This document shows positions 8,991 to 16,223 of a DNA stretch of 48,530 bases, in pieces (position 1 is the stretch's first letter; each line of letters starts with the position of its first letter). The notes under the pieces were generated by a model, which saw nothing but the letters and a program-made list of their open reading frames with translations, did not search any database and was not told the DNA's origin. This stretch comes from Acidimicrobiaceae bacterium (GTDB lineage Bacteria; Actinomycetota; Acidimicrobiia; Acidimicrobiales; RAAP-2). The translations under genes were made by a program, and so were the position numbers. The DNA lies in the NCBI GenBank assembly GCA_003133325.1, contig PKXA01000099.1, positions 1 to 48,530 on the forward strand, written 5' to 3'.

Positions 8991-9100
8991 CGGCTCCAGT
9001 CTTTCAGGCCACCAGCCCGGATCCCAACCGGGCTGGACCAGGCATCCGGTCGATCAGGCCGGCTCGGGAGCCTTGGCCGGCCGGGGGAGAGGTCGAGAGG

Positions 9101-9499
9101 TCAGCGGGGAGTGACCACGCTGATCCCAGCCGCCTTGGCGGCGGCACCAAGCTCGTTGTCGTAGACGACCATGGCGTGAGCATCGACCCGGAGAGCAGTG
9201 GCCAGATGAATGGCGTCGGCGGACCGCAGTCGCCCGGGCAAGAGGGGCGCAGTTACGAGATCTCCGCTCTCGACATCGATGAGGGCCAGGGTGGACAACA
9301 CGTCGGCTACTGCTTCGGTTCGGATGGGCGCGGTTGGCCGGTTTGCGGCGCAGTGCAGTTCGGTGTGAAGGAGCAGCGATGCGACCAGCGTGTCCGAAGC
9401 TCCAGACCGAACGTGCTCGAGGTAGTCAGCGACAGCCTCGGATTCGGCTTCTGCGACGAGGAGCTTCATCGCCGCGGAGGTGTCGACATAGACGATCAC
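9101..9499 (-). CDS. vapC: VapC-type PIN-domain toxin
   Basis: A 132-residue PIN domain. The acidic active-site residues are in place: VYVDTSAAMKLL (Asp at residue 6), a conserved Glu in LLLHTELHCAA (about residue 47), and RSADAIHLATAL (Asp near residue 95), with VVYDNEL (Asp near 114) as the last. The family cleaves RNA (tRNA or rRNA). The GTG start overlaps the stop of the upstream antitoxin as GTGA, the usual coupled antitoxin-toxin order. It appears intact. Confidence 0.88.
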   Translation of the reverse strand: MIVYVDTSAAMKLLVAEAESEAVADYLEHVRSGASDTLVASLLLHTELHCAANRPTAPIRTEAVADVLSTLALIDVESGDLVTAPLLPGRLRSADAIHLATALRVDAHAMVVYDNELGAAAKAAGISVVTPR

Positions 9500-9762
9500 C
9501 GGTCGCCACGGACATCGGCAATGATTTCGGAAGTGGTCCGAGCCGACTTCGCCCGTTGCAGTTGACGCAGATCCACCGACCGGTCCTCGGGCTGGCGCAC
9601 TTTTCCCGCCGCGATCAACCTCTCATACGATGTAAGTGACGGGGGGACGAGGACAGCGGCGACTTCACCGTGGTTGGTGACCTCGATGATCTCGCCGGCT
9701 GCCACGTTTCGAAGTATCTCCGAGCTGTTGTTACGAAGCTCGCGATGGCTGATCGTGCGCAT
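9496..9762 (-). CDS. Phd/YefM-type antitoxin, partner of the PIN toxin
   Basis: An 88-residue protein. I start it at the ATG at 9762 because GGAGGGAGGAAG lies directly before it; the longer frame reaching 9960 adds only low-complexity residues. The N-terminal part has the Phd/YefM pattern: MRTISHRELRNNSSEILR, then GEIIEVTNHGEVAAVLVP (residues 1-50). The C-terminal half (RQPEDRSVDLRQL, TSEIIADVRGDR) would wrap the toxin. It should neutralise the PIN nuclease and bind its own promoter. The gene is translationally coupled to the toxin. Confidence 0.82.
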   Translation of the reverse strand: MRTISHRELRNNSSEILRNVAAGEIIEVTNHGEVAAVLVPPSLTSYERLIAAGKVRQPEDRSVDLRQLQRAKSARTTSEIIADVRGDR

Positions 9763-9779
9763 CTTCCTCCCTCCCTTTG

Positions 9780-9800
9780 ATTGTAGCAAACGTAGCAAAC
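9780..9800 (-). promoter_or_regulatory. Antitoxin promoter with tandem 9-bp repeat
   Basis: On the minus strand TACAAT (9785 to 9780) is a near-perfect -10 hexamer, giving a 5' leader of about ten bases that just holds the ribosome binding site. Overlapping it, GTAGCAAAC is repeated exactly twice (9783-9791 and 9792-9800, plus strand), a likely binding site for the autoregulating antitoxin. Confidence 0.5.
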
Positions 9801-10023
9801 GTCGGAAGTTCCGGGCATGGAGCCAAGTTTCCAACGTCCTCCATTCTGTGAGCGACGATGGCAGTCGGCCTCGCCAGTTGACAATCGGTTGGGAGGAGGC
9901 AGCCAGGGCGTGCCGCCGATACCCCGCAGGATCTCTACGGATGGTGTTGCGTATACGCACAATGATTTCTGAGTGGATGGTCGGTTTCGACGAGTAATCA
10001 ATGAGGAGGAGAGTCGAAACGGA

Positions 10024-11256
10024 TCAGGCCGGCTCGGGCTGGAGTTCGCCGGCTGCATCGAACTCGTCGAGAGCGTCGAGCCCGGTTCGCAGCGCACTCT
10101 CGATGGACCGGCGTTGTCTTGACGCTTCGGCGGTGGCTTCCCAACGGGCCTCGATGCGGCCGAAGCGCCAGACGCCCAGGGCCACCGCCCAGACCACTAC
10201 GAAGATTCCCACGATGAAGAAGCCGGCCCTGTTGATGTTGAACCCGGCCAGCCGGTCCCATACCCAGCCGTGGAGATGGGCCTCTTGTCCGAGAAGCCCG
10301 AAAAGCTCCACGGTTCCGATGAAGAAGGCCACCGCCACCGACAGTCCGGTGATGGTGATGTTGTAGTACACCTTGCGAATGGGCCGGGAGAATGCCCATC
10401 CGTAGGCGAAGTTCATGAAGCACCCGTCGAGGGTGTCGAACAGGCTCATCCCGGCCGCGAAGAGGATCGGCAACGACAGGATCGCCCAGAACGGCAGTCC
10501 GCTGGCCACTGCCGTCCCCGACAAGACCAGGAGGGCAACCTCGGTGGCGGTGTCGAAACCCAGGCCGAAGAGGAGTCCGATCGGGTACATCTTCACCGGT
10601 TTGTCGATGCGGCGGGCCAGGGGCCCGAAGAACCGGTTCATCAGTCCCCGCTGATTGAGCTGGATCTCGAGCGCCTGGTCGTCGTACTTCCCCTCGCGGA
10701 TATGGAAGAAGACCTTCACGATGGAAACCAGAATGACGATGTTCAGGACGGCGATGAGATAGAGGAAGAAGCCCGACACCGACGTGCCGATGACCGCTGT
10801 CCACTGGTGGAGCCCGGAACCGTTGTTCTTCACCTGGTCGTCCAGTGCCCGGATGCCGAAGTTGAGCACGACGGCCAACCCGAACACGATCGACGAGTGG
10901 CCGAGGGAAAACCAGAACCCCACACTCAGTGGACGCTTCCCTTCGGCCATGAGCTTTCGGGTGGTGTTGTCGATGGCGGAGATGTGGTCGGCGTCGAAGG
11001 CATGCCGCATGCCGAGGGTATAGGCGAGGATCCCGGTGCCCAGGCCGAACAGGTCCTTGGTGCTCAGGTGATAGTGGTGGGAGATGGCGGCGAACAGCAG
11101 TACGAAGCCGAGGACGTGGAGCCCGATGACGGTGGTTGCCATACCTCCGACCCGTCGCCACTCGGAGGGATCGAGCGAATCCTGTATCTTCCGGATTCGG
11201 GCGGAGCGGGCGGTGGTCTCGTGGGCTGCCGCGAGAGCGGGGACGGGACCGGGCAC
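10024..11256 (-). CDS. NiCoT-family nickel/cobalt transporter
   Basis: A 410-residue membrane permease of the NiCoT (HoxN/NixA) family. Signature motifs are present: RHAFDADHISAIDNTTR (the H-x4-DH metal motif), FSLGHSSIVF, and LGFDTATEVALL. About eight hydrophobic segments are visible. The family imports Ni2+ or Co2+ across the membrane. I place the start at the GTG at 11256, because TACAGT (-10) ends seven bases before it and a Fur-type palindrome lies just beyond. The longer frame to 11382 would translate a duplicated piece of the fur gene and is unlikely. A Fur-family regulator is encoded at 12105-12572, so metal-dependent repression is probable. Confidence 0.88.
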   Translation of the reverse strand: MPGPVPALAAAHETTARSARIRKIQDSLDPSEWRRVGGMATTVIGLHVLGFVLLFAAISHHYHLSTKDLFGLGTGILAYTLGMRHAFDADHISAIDNTTRKLMAEGKRPLSVGFWFSLGHSSIVFGLAVVLNFGIRALDDQVKNNGSGLHQWTAVIGTSVSGFFLYLIAVLNIVILVSIVKVFFHIREGKYDDQALEIQLNQRGLMNRFFGPLARRIDKPVKMYPIGLLFGLGFDTATEVALLVLSGTAVASGLPFWAILSLPILFAAGMSLFDTLDGCFMNFAYGWAFSRPIRKVYYNITITGLSVAVAFFIGTVELFGLLGQEAHLHGWVWDRLAGFNINRAGFFIVGIFVVVWAVALGVWRFGRIEARWEATAEASRQRRSIESALRTGLDALDEFDAAGELQPEPA

Positions 11257-11263
11257 AGCAGAA

Positions 11264-11292
11264 ACTGTAAGGCTGATGCGAATCAGTTGCAA
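11264..11292 (-). promoter_or_regulatory. nicoT promoter with Fur-type operator in the spacer
   Basis: On the minus strand TTGCAA (11292-11287) is followed by exactly 17 bp and then TACAGT (11269-11264), with the GTG start seven bases further. The 17-bp spacer contains the palindrome CTGAT-GCGA-ATCAG (11273-11286, plus strand). A repressor bound there would block RNA polymerase. A Fur-family repressor is the natural candidate. Confidence 0.6.
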
Positions 11293-11329
11293 GAGCGAAA
11301 TTGTTGCGATGGACGGGCCCGGCCCGGAC

Positions 11330-11368
11330 TCAGACTTCTGCAGATTCTCCGGCAGCGGGCGCCTCGGG
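11330..11368. repeat. 39-bp direct repeat, copy 1 (duplicate of the fur 3' end)
   Basis: These 39 bases are identical to 12105-12143, the last 13 codons (with stop) of the Fur-family gene. The identity begins exactly at the T of the stop codon. Copy 1 is followed by an 18-bp tandem variant (11351-11368 and 11369-11386 differ at one base). It still reads as a PEAPAAGESAEV-stop tail on the minus strand, but is cut off from the rest of the gene. Confidence 0.9.
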
Positions 11369-11468
11369 GGCAGCGGGCGCATCGGGAGTGGCTCGTGGGT
11401 TCTGGGGGATGGCTCACCGGGCGCCCCTCACTGGCGTACACGGGTGATCAATGTCGGCCGCCCAGCAA

Positions 11469-11508
11469 GTTTGTGTCTTCCATTTGTAGTTTGTGTCTGA
11501 CATAAGAT
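11469..11508 (+). promoter_or_regulatory. Promoter and direct-repeat operator of the toxin/RHH pair
   Basis: GTTTGTGTCT occurs at 11469-11478 and 11489-11498, 20 bp apart (two helical turns), immediately before TAAGAT (11503-11508), a likely -10 element. Direct repeats on one face of the helix suit a ribbon-helix-helix autoregulator. Confidence 0.5.
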
Positions 11509-11512
11509 AAAG

Positions 11513-11754
11513 GTGAAGCTGATCCGGTTCACGCGGGGGCCCGCAAGCATCGGGTCGGCAGGAAGTCCGCCTACCACGTGATCGCCATGACCGGCGACAC
11601 CACCACCACAGAACCCGACACCGGCGACACCACCCTCAGCTGGGTCGGCAAGGACGAACGTGGTCGAGAGCTCGAGATCGTGGCGATCGACAAGCCCGGC
11701 TGCTACTTCGTCATCCACGTGATGCCGACGCACTATAGAAGGGAAGGCAGATGA
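11513..11754 (+). pseudogene. Small toxin-like gene, frameshifted in a G tract
   Basis: A GTG at 11513 opens VKLIRFTRG, then the frame goes wrong at the GGGGG run at 11535-11539. The neighbouring frame continues with ARKHRVGRKSAYHVIAM, later WVGKDERGRELEIVAID and FVIHVMPTHYRR, ending at the TGA at 11752-11754. Adding one G restores a single protein of about 80 residues. Small proteins ending in a VIHVMPT-like motif directly upstream of a ribbon-helix-helix gene are typical toxin partners. The stop overlaps the antitoxin ATG (ATGA). It is either a real inactivating mutation, a variable homopolymer, or a sequencing error. Confidence 0.6.
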
Positions 11755-12059
11755 GACGTAGCAAGATCAAGCCCGGAGCGATCGGTCCCGACGTTGATCT
11801 CGACACCGAGGAGGTGTACCTGGCCGACGGGCGGCGCCTGACCGAACAGGTCGCCGAGGAGTTGGCGGAGCGGGCCCTGGCCCGGCACCGGGGTCGACCA
11901 TCAGTGACGGGTGGAGGTGAACGGACCCCCAGCCTGACAGTTCGAGTTCCGCAGGCAACGAGGACAGCATTGGAGGAGCTCGCCAAGGCTCAGGGAAAGC
12001 GGCTGGCCGACGTGAGCCGTGAGGCCCTGGACGAGTACGTCTCTCGCCACGCCAGCTGA
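11751..12059 (+). CDS. Ribbon-helix-helix (CopG-like) antitoxin
   Basis: A 102-residue protein. The C-terminal part (about residues 60-100: PSLTVRVPQATRTALEELA, then LADVSREALDEYVSRH) fits a CopG/ribbon-helix-helix DNA-binding fold. The N-terminal part (YLADGRRLTEQVAEELAERAL) resembles the toxin-binding region of similar antitoxins. The ATG overlaps the upstream toxin-like stop codon. Its expected role is to bind the upstream direct repeats and neutralise the toxin. It remains intact although the toxin appears frameshifted. Confidence 0.75.
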   Translation: MRRSKIKPGAIGPDVDLDTEEVYLADGRRLTEQVAEELAERALARHRGRPSVTGGGERTPSLTVRVPQATRTALEELAKAQGKRLADVSREALDEYVSRHAS

Positions 12060-12066
12060 AAGAGGG

Positions 12067-12102
12067 GTCGACTTCTCGGTCCTTTAGGGCCGGGAAGTCG
12101 AC
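12067..12102. terminator. Bidirectional terminator hairpin between the RHH antitoxin and fur
   Basis: GTCGACTTC (12067-12075) pairs with GAAGTCGAC (12094-12102), and the inner bases continue the stem with two G-T pairs. The stem lies between the convergent stop codons at 12057-12059 and 12105-12107, so it could end transcription from both sides. Confidence 0.6.
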
Positions 12103-12104
12103 GG

Positions 12105-12143
12105 TCAGACTTCTGCAGATTCTCCGGCAGCGGGCGCCTCGGG
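12105..12143. repeat. 39-bp direct repeat, copy 2 (native 3' end of fur)
   Basis: This is the genuine C-terminal coding end of the Fur-family gene, identical to 11330-11368. The two copies bracket about 736 bp that carry only the toxin/antitoxin pair and its terminator. Confidence 0.9.
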
Positions 12144-12572
12144 ATTGGCGGCGGCGCACTCGGCGCACCTGCCGCTCAAGGAGAAGTGGTGGGGGTCGAT
12201 GACAAACCCGGTATCGGCTTCGAGCCGTACCCGCAGCGGGTCGAAGGTGCTGTCGGGGATCTCGATGACCTTGTCGCACACTTCACAGACCAAGTGGTGG
12301 TGGACGTCATTGGCCAGATGCCAGCGGGAGGGGCCGTGGCCGATGTGGACGTGAAAGGCGATATCGAGCCGTTCGAAGAGTTCGAGGGTGCGATAGATCG
12401 TGGCCAGGTTGATATCGGGGTGTTGGGCCCATACCGCGTCGGCCAACTGCTCAGCGGTGAGGTGGTCATCACTGCGGTCGAGGGCTTCGATCACCGCCCG
12501 TCGGTCAACGGTGATCCTTCCGCCGGAGAGCCGAATCGCCTCGATTGCCTCCTCGACCCGTTCCGTCGGCAC
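12105..12572 (-). CDS. Fur-family metal-responsive repressor
   Basis: A 155-residue Fur-family protein. The helix-turn-helix runs over ITVDRRAVIEAL, HLTAEQLADAVWAQHP and INLATIYRTLELFERL (residues about 21-75). The metal/dimer part contains DVHHHLVCEVCDKVIEI, DPHHFSLSGRCAEC and their two CxxC pairs for structural zinc. I start it at the GTG at 12572, because TACGCT (12585-12580) stands seven bases upstream, the leaderless pattern seen several times here; the frame to 12809 has no family similarity. The regulated metal (Fe, Ni, Zn or Mn) cannot be told from sequence; the nearby nickel/cobalt permease with a Fur-type palindrome suggests Ni or Co. Confidence 0.85.
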   Translation of the reverse strand: MPTERVEEAIEAIRLSGGRITVDRRAVIEALDRSDDHLTAEQLADAVWAQHPDINLATIYRTLELFERLDIAFHVHIGHGPSRWHLANDVHHHLVCEVCDKVIEIPDSTFDPLRVRLEADTGFVIDPHHFSLSGRCAECAAANPEAPAAGESAEV

Positions 12573-12682
12573 CTTGGTGAGCGTAGCGGGAGAGAGTGGA
12601 ATGGGGGTGGGTATGCCGAAAAGGGCTATCGAAGGCCGGTCAAAGGTGCCATGAGGGAGAGCCGAGCCGATCCGGCTACCGG

Positions 12683-13297
12683 CTACCGGCGGGCGGGGGA
12701 GATCCTCTTCCTCATCCGCTTCCTCTTCTTCTCCCGGAGGTACAGCCAGCGGCCGAACAATGCCCCGAGAGAGGCGACGACGACGGTTCCCACCAAGGCA
12801 TAGAGCCACAATTCAGCCACCGGGAGGGGAAGGCCCTTGTTCAAATACAATCGAAGCCCGATGTCGGCGATGATCAGTATGAACGAGACGGGAATGGCGA
12901 GGGCGATCCCCTGGGCAATGGCACCGGTGGAGCGACGCCGATGGCGGCCGGCGATGGCACCACCGACGAAGAACGCGGCGGTGACGATGACGGTGGGCGC
13001 AATCCAGAGGTCACCCGGCTGGTCGATCATGGGCTGACCCCTCCACATCGATTCCCACAACATCATGGGTCCGCTGATGACCAGGGTGAACAGCATCGCA
13101 TTGCTGAGCGAACGGTAGTGGATGGCCCGGTGCCCGCCGGGCGGTGCTGCACTCTGCAGGGACGGGACATCGATGCTCTCGGTCACGCCGACCTGGGTCG
13201 AGACTGATCCCGACCCGAGATGGCCGGATGCGGGCAATCCCTCGCTGAGATCGGGAATGTCCACCGGCAACCGTGAGACCCCGAGGGTGGAGCCCAC
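12683..13297 (-). CDS. Conserved-looking membrane protein of unknown function
   Basis: About 204 residues from a GTG at 13297, four bases after the stop of the upstream LAFTG gene, so probably one operon. Residues 1-60 are hydrophilic. Four hydrophobic segments follow: AMLFTLVISGPMML, LWIAPTVIVTAAFFVGGAIAG, IALAIPVSFILIIADIG, and LWLYALVGTVVVASLGALFG. The tail is very basic (REKKRKRMRKRI). I do not recognise a family. The start is uncertain, since the frame is open further upstream and a ribosome binding site is weak. A role with the surface protein next to it is only inferred from spacing. Confidence 0.6.
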   Translation of the reverse strand: MGSTLGVSRLPVDIPDLSEGLPASGHLGSGSVSTQVGVTESIDVPSLQSAAPPGGHRAIHYRSLSNAMLFTLVISGPMMLWESMWRGQPMIDQPGDLWIAPTVIVTAAFFVGGAIAGRHRRRSTGAIAQGIALAIPVSFILIIADIGLRLYLNKGLPLPVAELWLYALVGTVVVASLGALFGRWLYLREKKRKRMRKRISPARR

Positions 13298-13301
13298 CTG
13301 A

Positions 13302-13973
13302 TCAGACTTGCTGATGACTCGCCCGACGCCGGGTGAAGACCACCAGAAGCGTCCCCATGGCCAATAGGAACAGCGCCCCGATGATGAGGGCCAGGAGGTC
13401 GGCACCGGTGAAGGCGAGGGAGCCGCCCGAGCTACCCGAACCGCTGGTGCCGAGAGCGGATGTGGTGGCATTGGGGATGTTGACGTTCACAGTGCCGCCG
13501 GCACCTCCCGAGGTATTTGCCAACGTGACCGTATTGGAGCCGTATGTCGCCGACACCGGCGTCGAACCGTTCACGCTGACATCGGGATCGCCGCTGACTG
13601 CAATCGTCAACGTGACATTTCCGGCACCGTCGGAATTCGCGGTGATACCGGTGGTGACCCCGGCGATGGAGATGGCGAAGGTGGAGCTCGGTGAGCAACC
13701 GGTGAGCACCACGACTGCGGAATTGCCGGCGTAAATGGTGACAGTGCTCACACACGGCTGTGTGCCACCGCCCGGGTTGGTGGTCCCACCGCTGTTGCCC
13801 TGTGTCGTCGTGGTCGTGCTGCCGCCGGGGGGGTTTGTGCTCCCGGGGACAGTGGTGACAGTGGTGGTCCCCGGATAGCCGGAAGCCGCCCCGGCGACGG
13901 TCGGGAGCGCGAGGCCCAAGCCACCAACGATGGCTATCGCCCCACCGATAACGGCAAGCTTGCGGAATATCAC
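13302..13973 (-). CDS. Secreted surface protein with LAFTG sortase signal
   Basis: A 223-residue protein with a classic sorting layout: signal peptide (MIFRKLAVIGGAIAIVGGL, then VAGA), a Thr/Gly/Ser/Pro low-complexity linker (about residues 32-70), a beta-rich domain (about 72-175, with two cysteines), a Gly/Ser linker, the motif LAFTG near residue 187, a hydrophobic segment and a basic FTRRRA tail. LAxTG is the preferred signal of class E sortases, and a class E-type sortase is encoded at 40492. The start is a GTG with AAGAGG upstream. The protein is expected to be covalently attached to peptidoglycan. Function of the beta-rich domain is unknown. Confidence 0.8.
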   Translation of the reverse strand: MIFRKLAVIGGAIAIVGGLGLALPTVAGAASGYPGTTTVTTVPGSTNPPGGSTTTTTQGNSGGTTNPGGGTQPCVSTVTIYAGNSAVVVLTGCSPSSTFAISIAGVTTGITANSDGAGNVTLTIAVSGDPDVSVNGSTPVSATYGSNTVTLANTSGGAGGTVNVNIPNATTSALGTSGSGSSGGSLAFTGADLLALIIGALFLLAMGTLLVVFTRRRASHQQV

Positions 13974-14130
13974 GTGACACCTCTTGGGATTTCAGGCCGG
14001 AACCCCATGGGCCCGGTGCTGATTGAACTTGGAATCTGATCAATTTCTGATGGTAGAACGATCGAATGGCCGCATTATCACGGCCGACCTTCAAAAACGT
14101 GCTTCCACCTGGCCTTGGGACCATTGCCGG

Positions 14131-16053
14131 TTATCGGGGGGTGAGGGCCCATGTGGCGGCGAGAGTCTTGGTCAAGCCGGCCGTGACGTACGAGGGCCCG
14201 ACCACGTTCCAGTCGGGTCCTCCCACCACCTGGACGGAAACCTGGGCCGGTTCGAGGCTGGGCTGAGGCACCAGTTGCAGGGACAGATGTCCGTTCCGCA
14301 CTGCATTCGGGATCACCGTGGTGAAGTCGACTGTCTGGTGCTGCTGAGGGAGCACCGAGGTGGCCGTCTCGTTGAGCACCAGCCCGGACTCGTAGACCCC
14401 GGCATTGGTCTGTGAGCCCTTCGGGGACCAGAGGTAGATCCGGGTGACGTACTGACCGGGAGTGAACGAGTTGATGTTGTCCGGCCCCAACTGGGCCGAG
14501 GGCGGCTGCCCGGCAGGAGCGTGGTTCGAGATGGTTGCGTAGGTATGGACCACCGCATTGTTGTCCTTGTCGATGGAGACGACCATCCGGATGCCGGTGG
14601 TGACGTAGTAGTCGAGTTTGGCCGCGGTGGCACTCTGGACCGAGAGGTGGAAGGTCCGATCGGCCTCACTGGTGTCGATGGCGCCGGATCCGCCGGCTTT
14701 CACGATGGTGGCCTCGTACGAGGGATTTTCGTCCCAGGCCAGCAGGTGGCGTCCGGCCACGTCTCTGGCCAGAGCCACGGCCAGCCCGGCCAGGTCGACA
14801 TGCTCGGTCTTCATCTTGTCGACGACCGCACGGGCCACCGCGGAAATATCGTCGTGGCGCTGGGTCTGGTCCCCGGCCGGAAATTCGGCATAGAGCTGGT
14901 GGAGGAGGACATCGGCAGCGTTGGCTGAGGTGACCGGCTGGTCGATGCCGGACACCGTGACCGGTCCGGACAGAGCCAGCAGGCTGACGAGGGCCGGAAC
15001 GTCGAGAGCGATCACCCCGTTGACGTGGGTGCCGGTGACCTGTTGGTACATCGCCTGCATGGTCTGGCCGCTCAAGGGGAATCCGGCGGTGGCGTTGACC
15101 GACTGCCACAGTTGGGTGGGATCCAGCGAACCGAAGATGGCTTGGGTACCCGCAGGCATGGCCACGTTCACCGGATGAGGCAATGGGATATCTGACGGCG
15201 CGGTGTGGTCGAGCGAGAACGAGCCGTTGGCGGAGTGCATCAGTGCGGTGGAGAGGACCTCGCCCTGGTCACGCATTTCGGCGTTGTTCTCCCCGGCGAT
15301 GAGCTCCAGACGAGGACCGGCGGCGCCTACCAGGGGCAATGCATAGGAGAGCACGTTGCTTCCGGTTCCCAGCAGCGCCGCCAGCTTGGAGTCCTCGGTG
15401 TCGAAGGAGGCCCGAGCGGAGCCGAGCGGCCCCCACAGGCCACCGCTGGGCCGATTGAGGGTCGTGAGCTGGTGGTGGGCCGATGAGACAGAGGTCTGGA
15501 GGCCCTGGAGTTGAGGAATGGAGATATTCAAACCTTGGGTGGTGGCGGCAAGGGTGTCCACCCGCTGGAGGAGGCCGTTTCCGAGGGTTGCCGTCTGTCC
15601 TACATCCTGGACAAGCTGGAGGAGAGCCTGGCGTTGACCGTGGAGCAGGGGGAGCGCCCCGAGGACCTTGAGGCCGAGCGATGAGTGCAGGGTGATGTAG
15701 GCCGAACTGGCGTCCTGTTCGACCGCGTCGATGTCCACCTGGGCTTGGGCCCGACCTGCGGCCGACGTCAGTTGCTGGCGGTTGTCGAGGGCGACGGAGA
15801 TCGTGCTCCTAGCGCTGTCCAGGGTGTGCTGGGCCTTGATGATGGAGCGGAGGGCCAGCACTCCGAGGACGAGGAACCCCAGTACGATCAGTACCACCAG
15901 ACTCGAGCCGGCGAAGAGCCACGGACGCCGGGTGATGAGCCCGGTACGGGCGGAATGGTGATGGTCCTCGTGCTTCCGGTGCTGTTTCCAATGAGAAATC
16001 CCGTACCGGAAGCGATGGCCGACGTGTTGACGACGATGCCGGTAGGGCGTCAT
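14131..16053 (-). CDS. DUF4012-type membrane-anchored protein
   Basis: A 640-residue protein. After a His/Arg-rich cytoplasmic start there is one transmembrane segment (about residues 48-70, SLVVLIVLGFLVLGVLAL). A long extracytoplasmic part follows, with heptad-like and LLLHGQRQALLQL-type helices (90-230). The DUF4012 core has the recognisable LELIAGENNAEMRDQGEVLS and MQAMYQQVTGTHVNGVIALD stretches (about 265-360). DUF4012 proteins are common in actinobacterial and other surface-polysaccharide loci, but their role is not known. It is divergent from the BY-kinase gene at 16224, sharing a 170-bp intergenic region. I infer a part in envelope glycan assembly from this neighbour. Confidence 0.78.
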   Translation of the reverse strand: MTPYRHRRQHVGHRFRYGISHWKQHRKHEDHHHSARTGLITRRPWLFAGSSLVVLIVLGFLVLGVLALRSIIKAQHTLDSARSTISVALDNRQQLTSAAGRAQAQVDIDAVEQDASSAYITLHSSLGLKVLGALPLLHGQRQALLQLVQDVGQTATLGNGLLQRVDTLAATTQGLNISIPQLQGLQTSVSSAHHQLTTLNRPSGGLWGPLGSARASFDTEDSKLAALLGTGSNVLSYALPLVGAAGPRLELIAGENNAEMRDQGEVLSTALMHSANGSFSLDHTAPSDIPLPHPVNVAMPAGTQAIFGSLDPTQLWQSVNATAGFPLSGQTMQAMYQQVTGTHVNGVIALDVPALVSLLALSGPVTVSGIDQPVTSANAADVLLHQLYAEFPAGDQTQRHDDISAVARAVVDKMKTEHVDLAGLAVALARDVAGRHLLAWDENPSYEATIVKAGGSGAIDTSEADRTFHLSVQSATAAKLDYYVTTGIRMVVSIDKDNNAVVHTYATISNHAPAGQPPSAQLGPDNINSFTPGQYVTRIYLWSPKGSQTNAGVYESGLVLNETATSVLPQQHQTVDFTTVIPNAVRNGHLSLQLVPQPSLEPAQVSVQVVGGPDWNVVGPSYVTAGLTKTLAATWALTPR

Positions 16054-16209
16054 GGGCTCGTCACCACACCCGGGTTCGATTCCGCGCTCGGGTCGGTCTG
16101 TCCCGGGCCTGTCACCGGGGTGGTGTGGGTGGAATCCGAGCGGAGAAGTGTCATGGTGGAAGAGGACTGGGCGGCGGGCTACGGGGCCACCCGGCCGCAG
16201 CGCAGCCGC

Positions 16210-16215
16210 TAGGGT
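16210..16215 (+). promoter_or_regulatory. -10 hexamer for leaderless BY-kinase transcript
   Basis: TAGGGT ends eight bases before the ATG at 16224, with no ribosome binding site between. The layout matches other genes in this window and suggests translation of a leaderless mRNA. Confidence 0.4.
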
Positions 16216-16223
16216 AGCTCGGC

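Noticed and set aside
9998-11161. 387-codon frame on the minus strand
   Set aside because: It is a shifted shadow of the NiCoT transporter, full of Arg/His/Pro, with no membrane pattern.
11351-11386. 18-bp tandem GC-rich repeat as an iteron
   Set aside because: It reads as the duplicated Pro/Ala-rich C-terminal codons of fur, so an origin function is not supported.
16070-16100. GGTTCGATTCC resembling a tRNA T-loop
   Set aside because: The flanking stem does not pair and no D- or anticodon arm can be found upstream.
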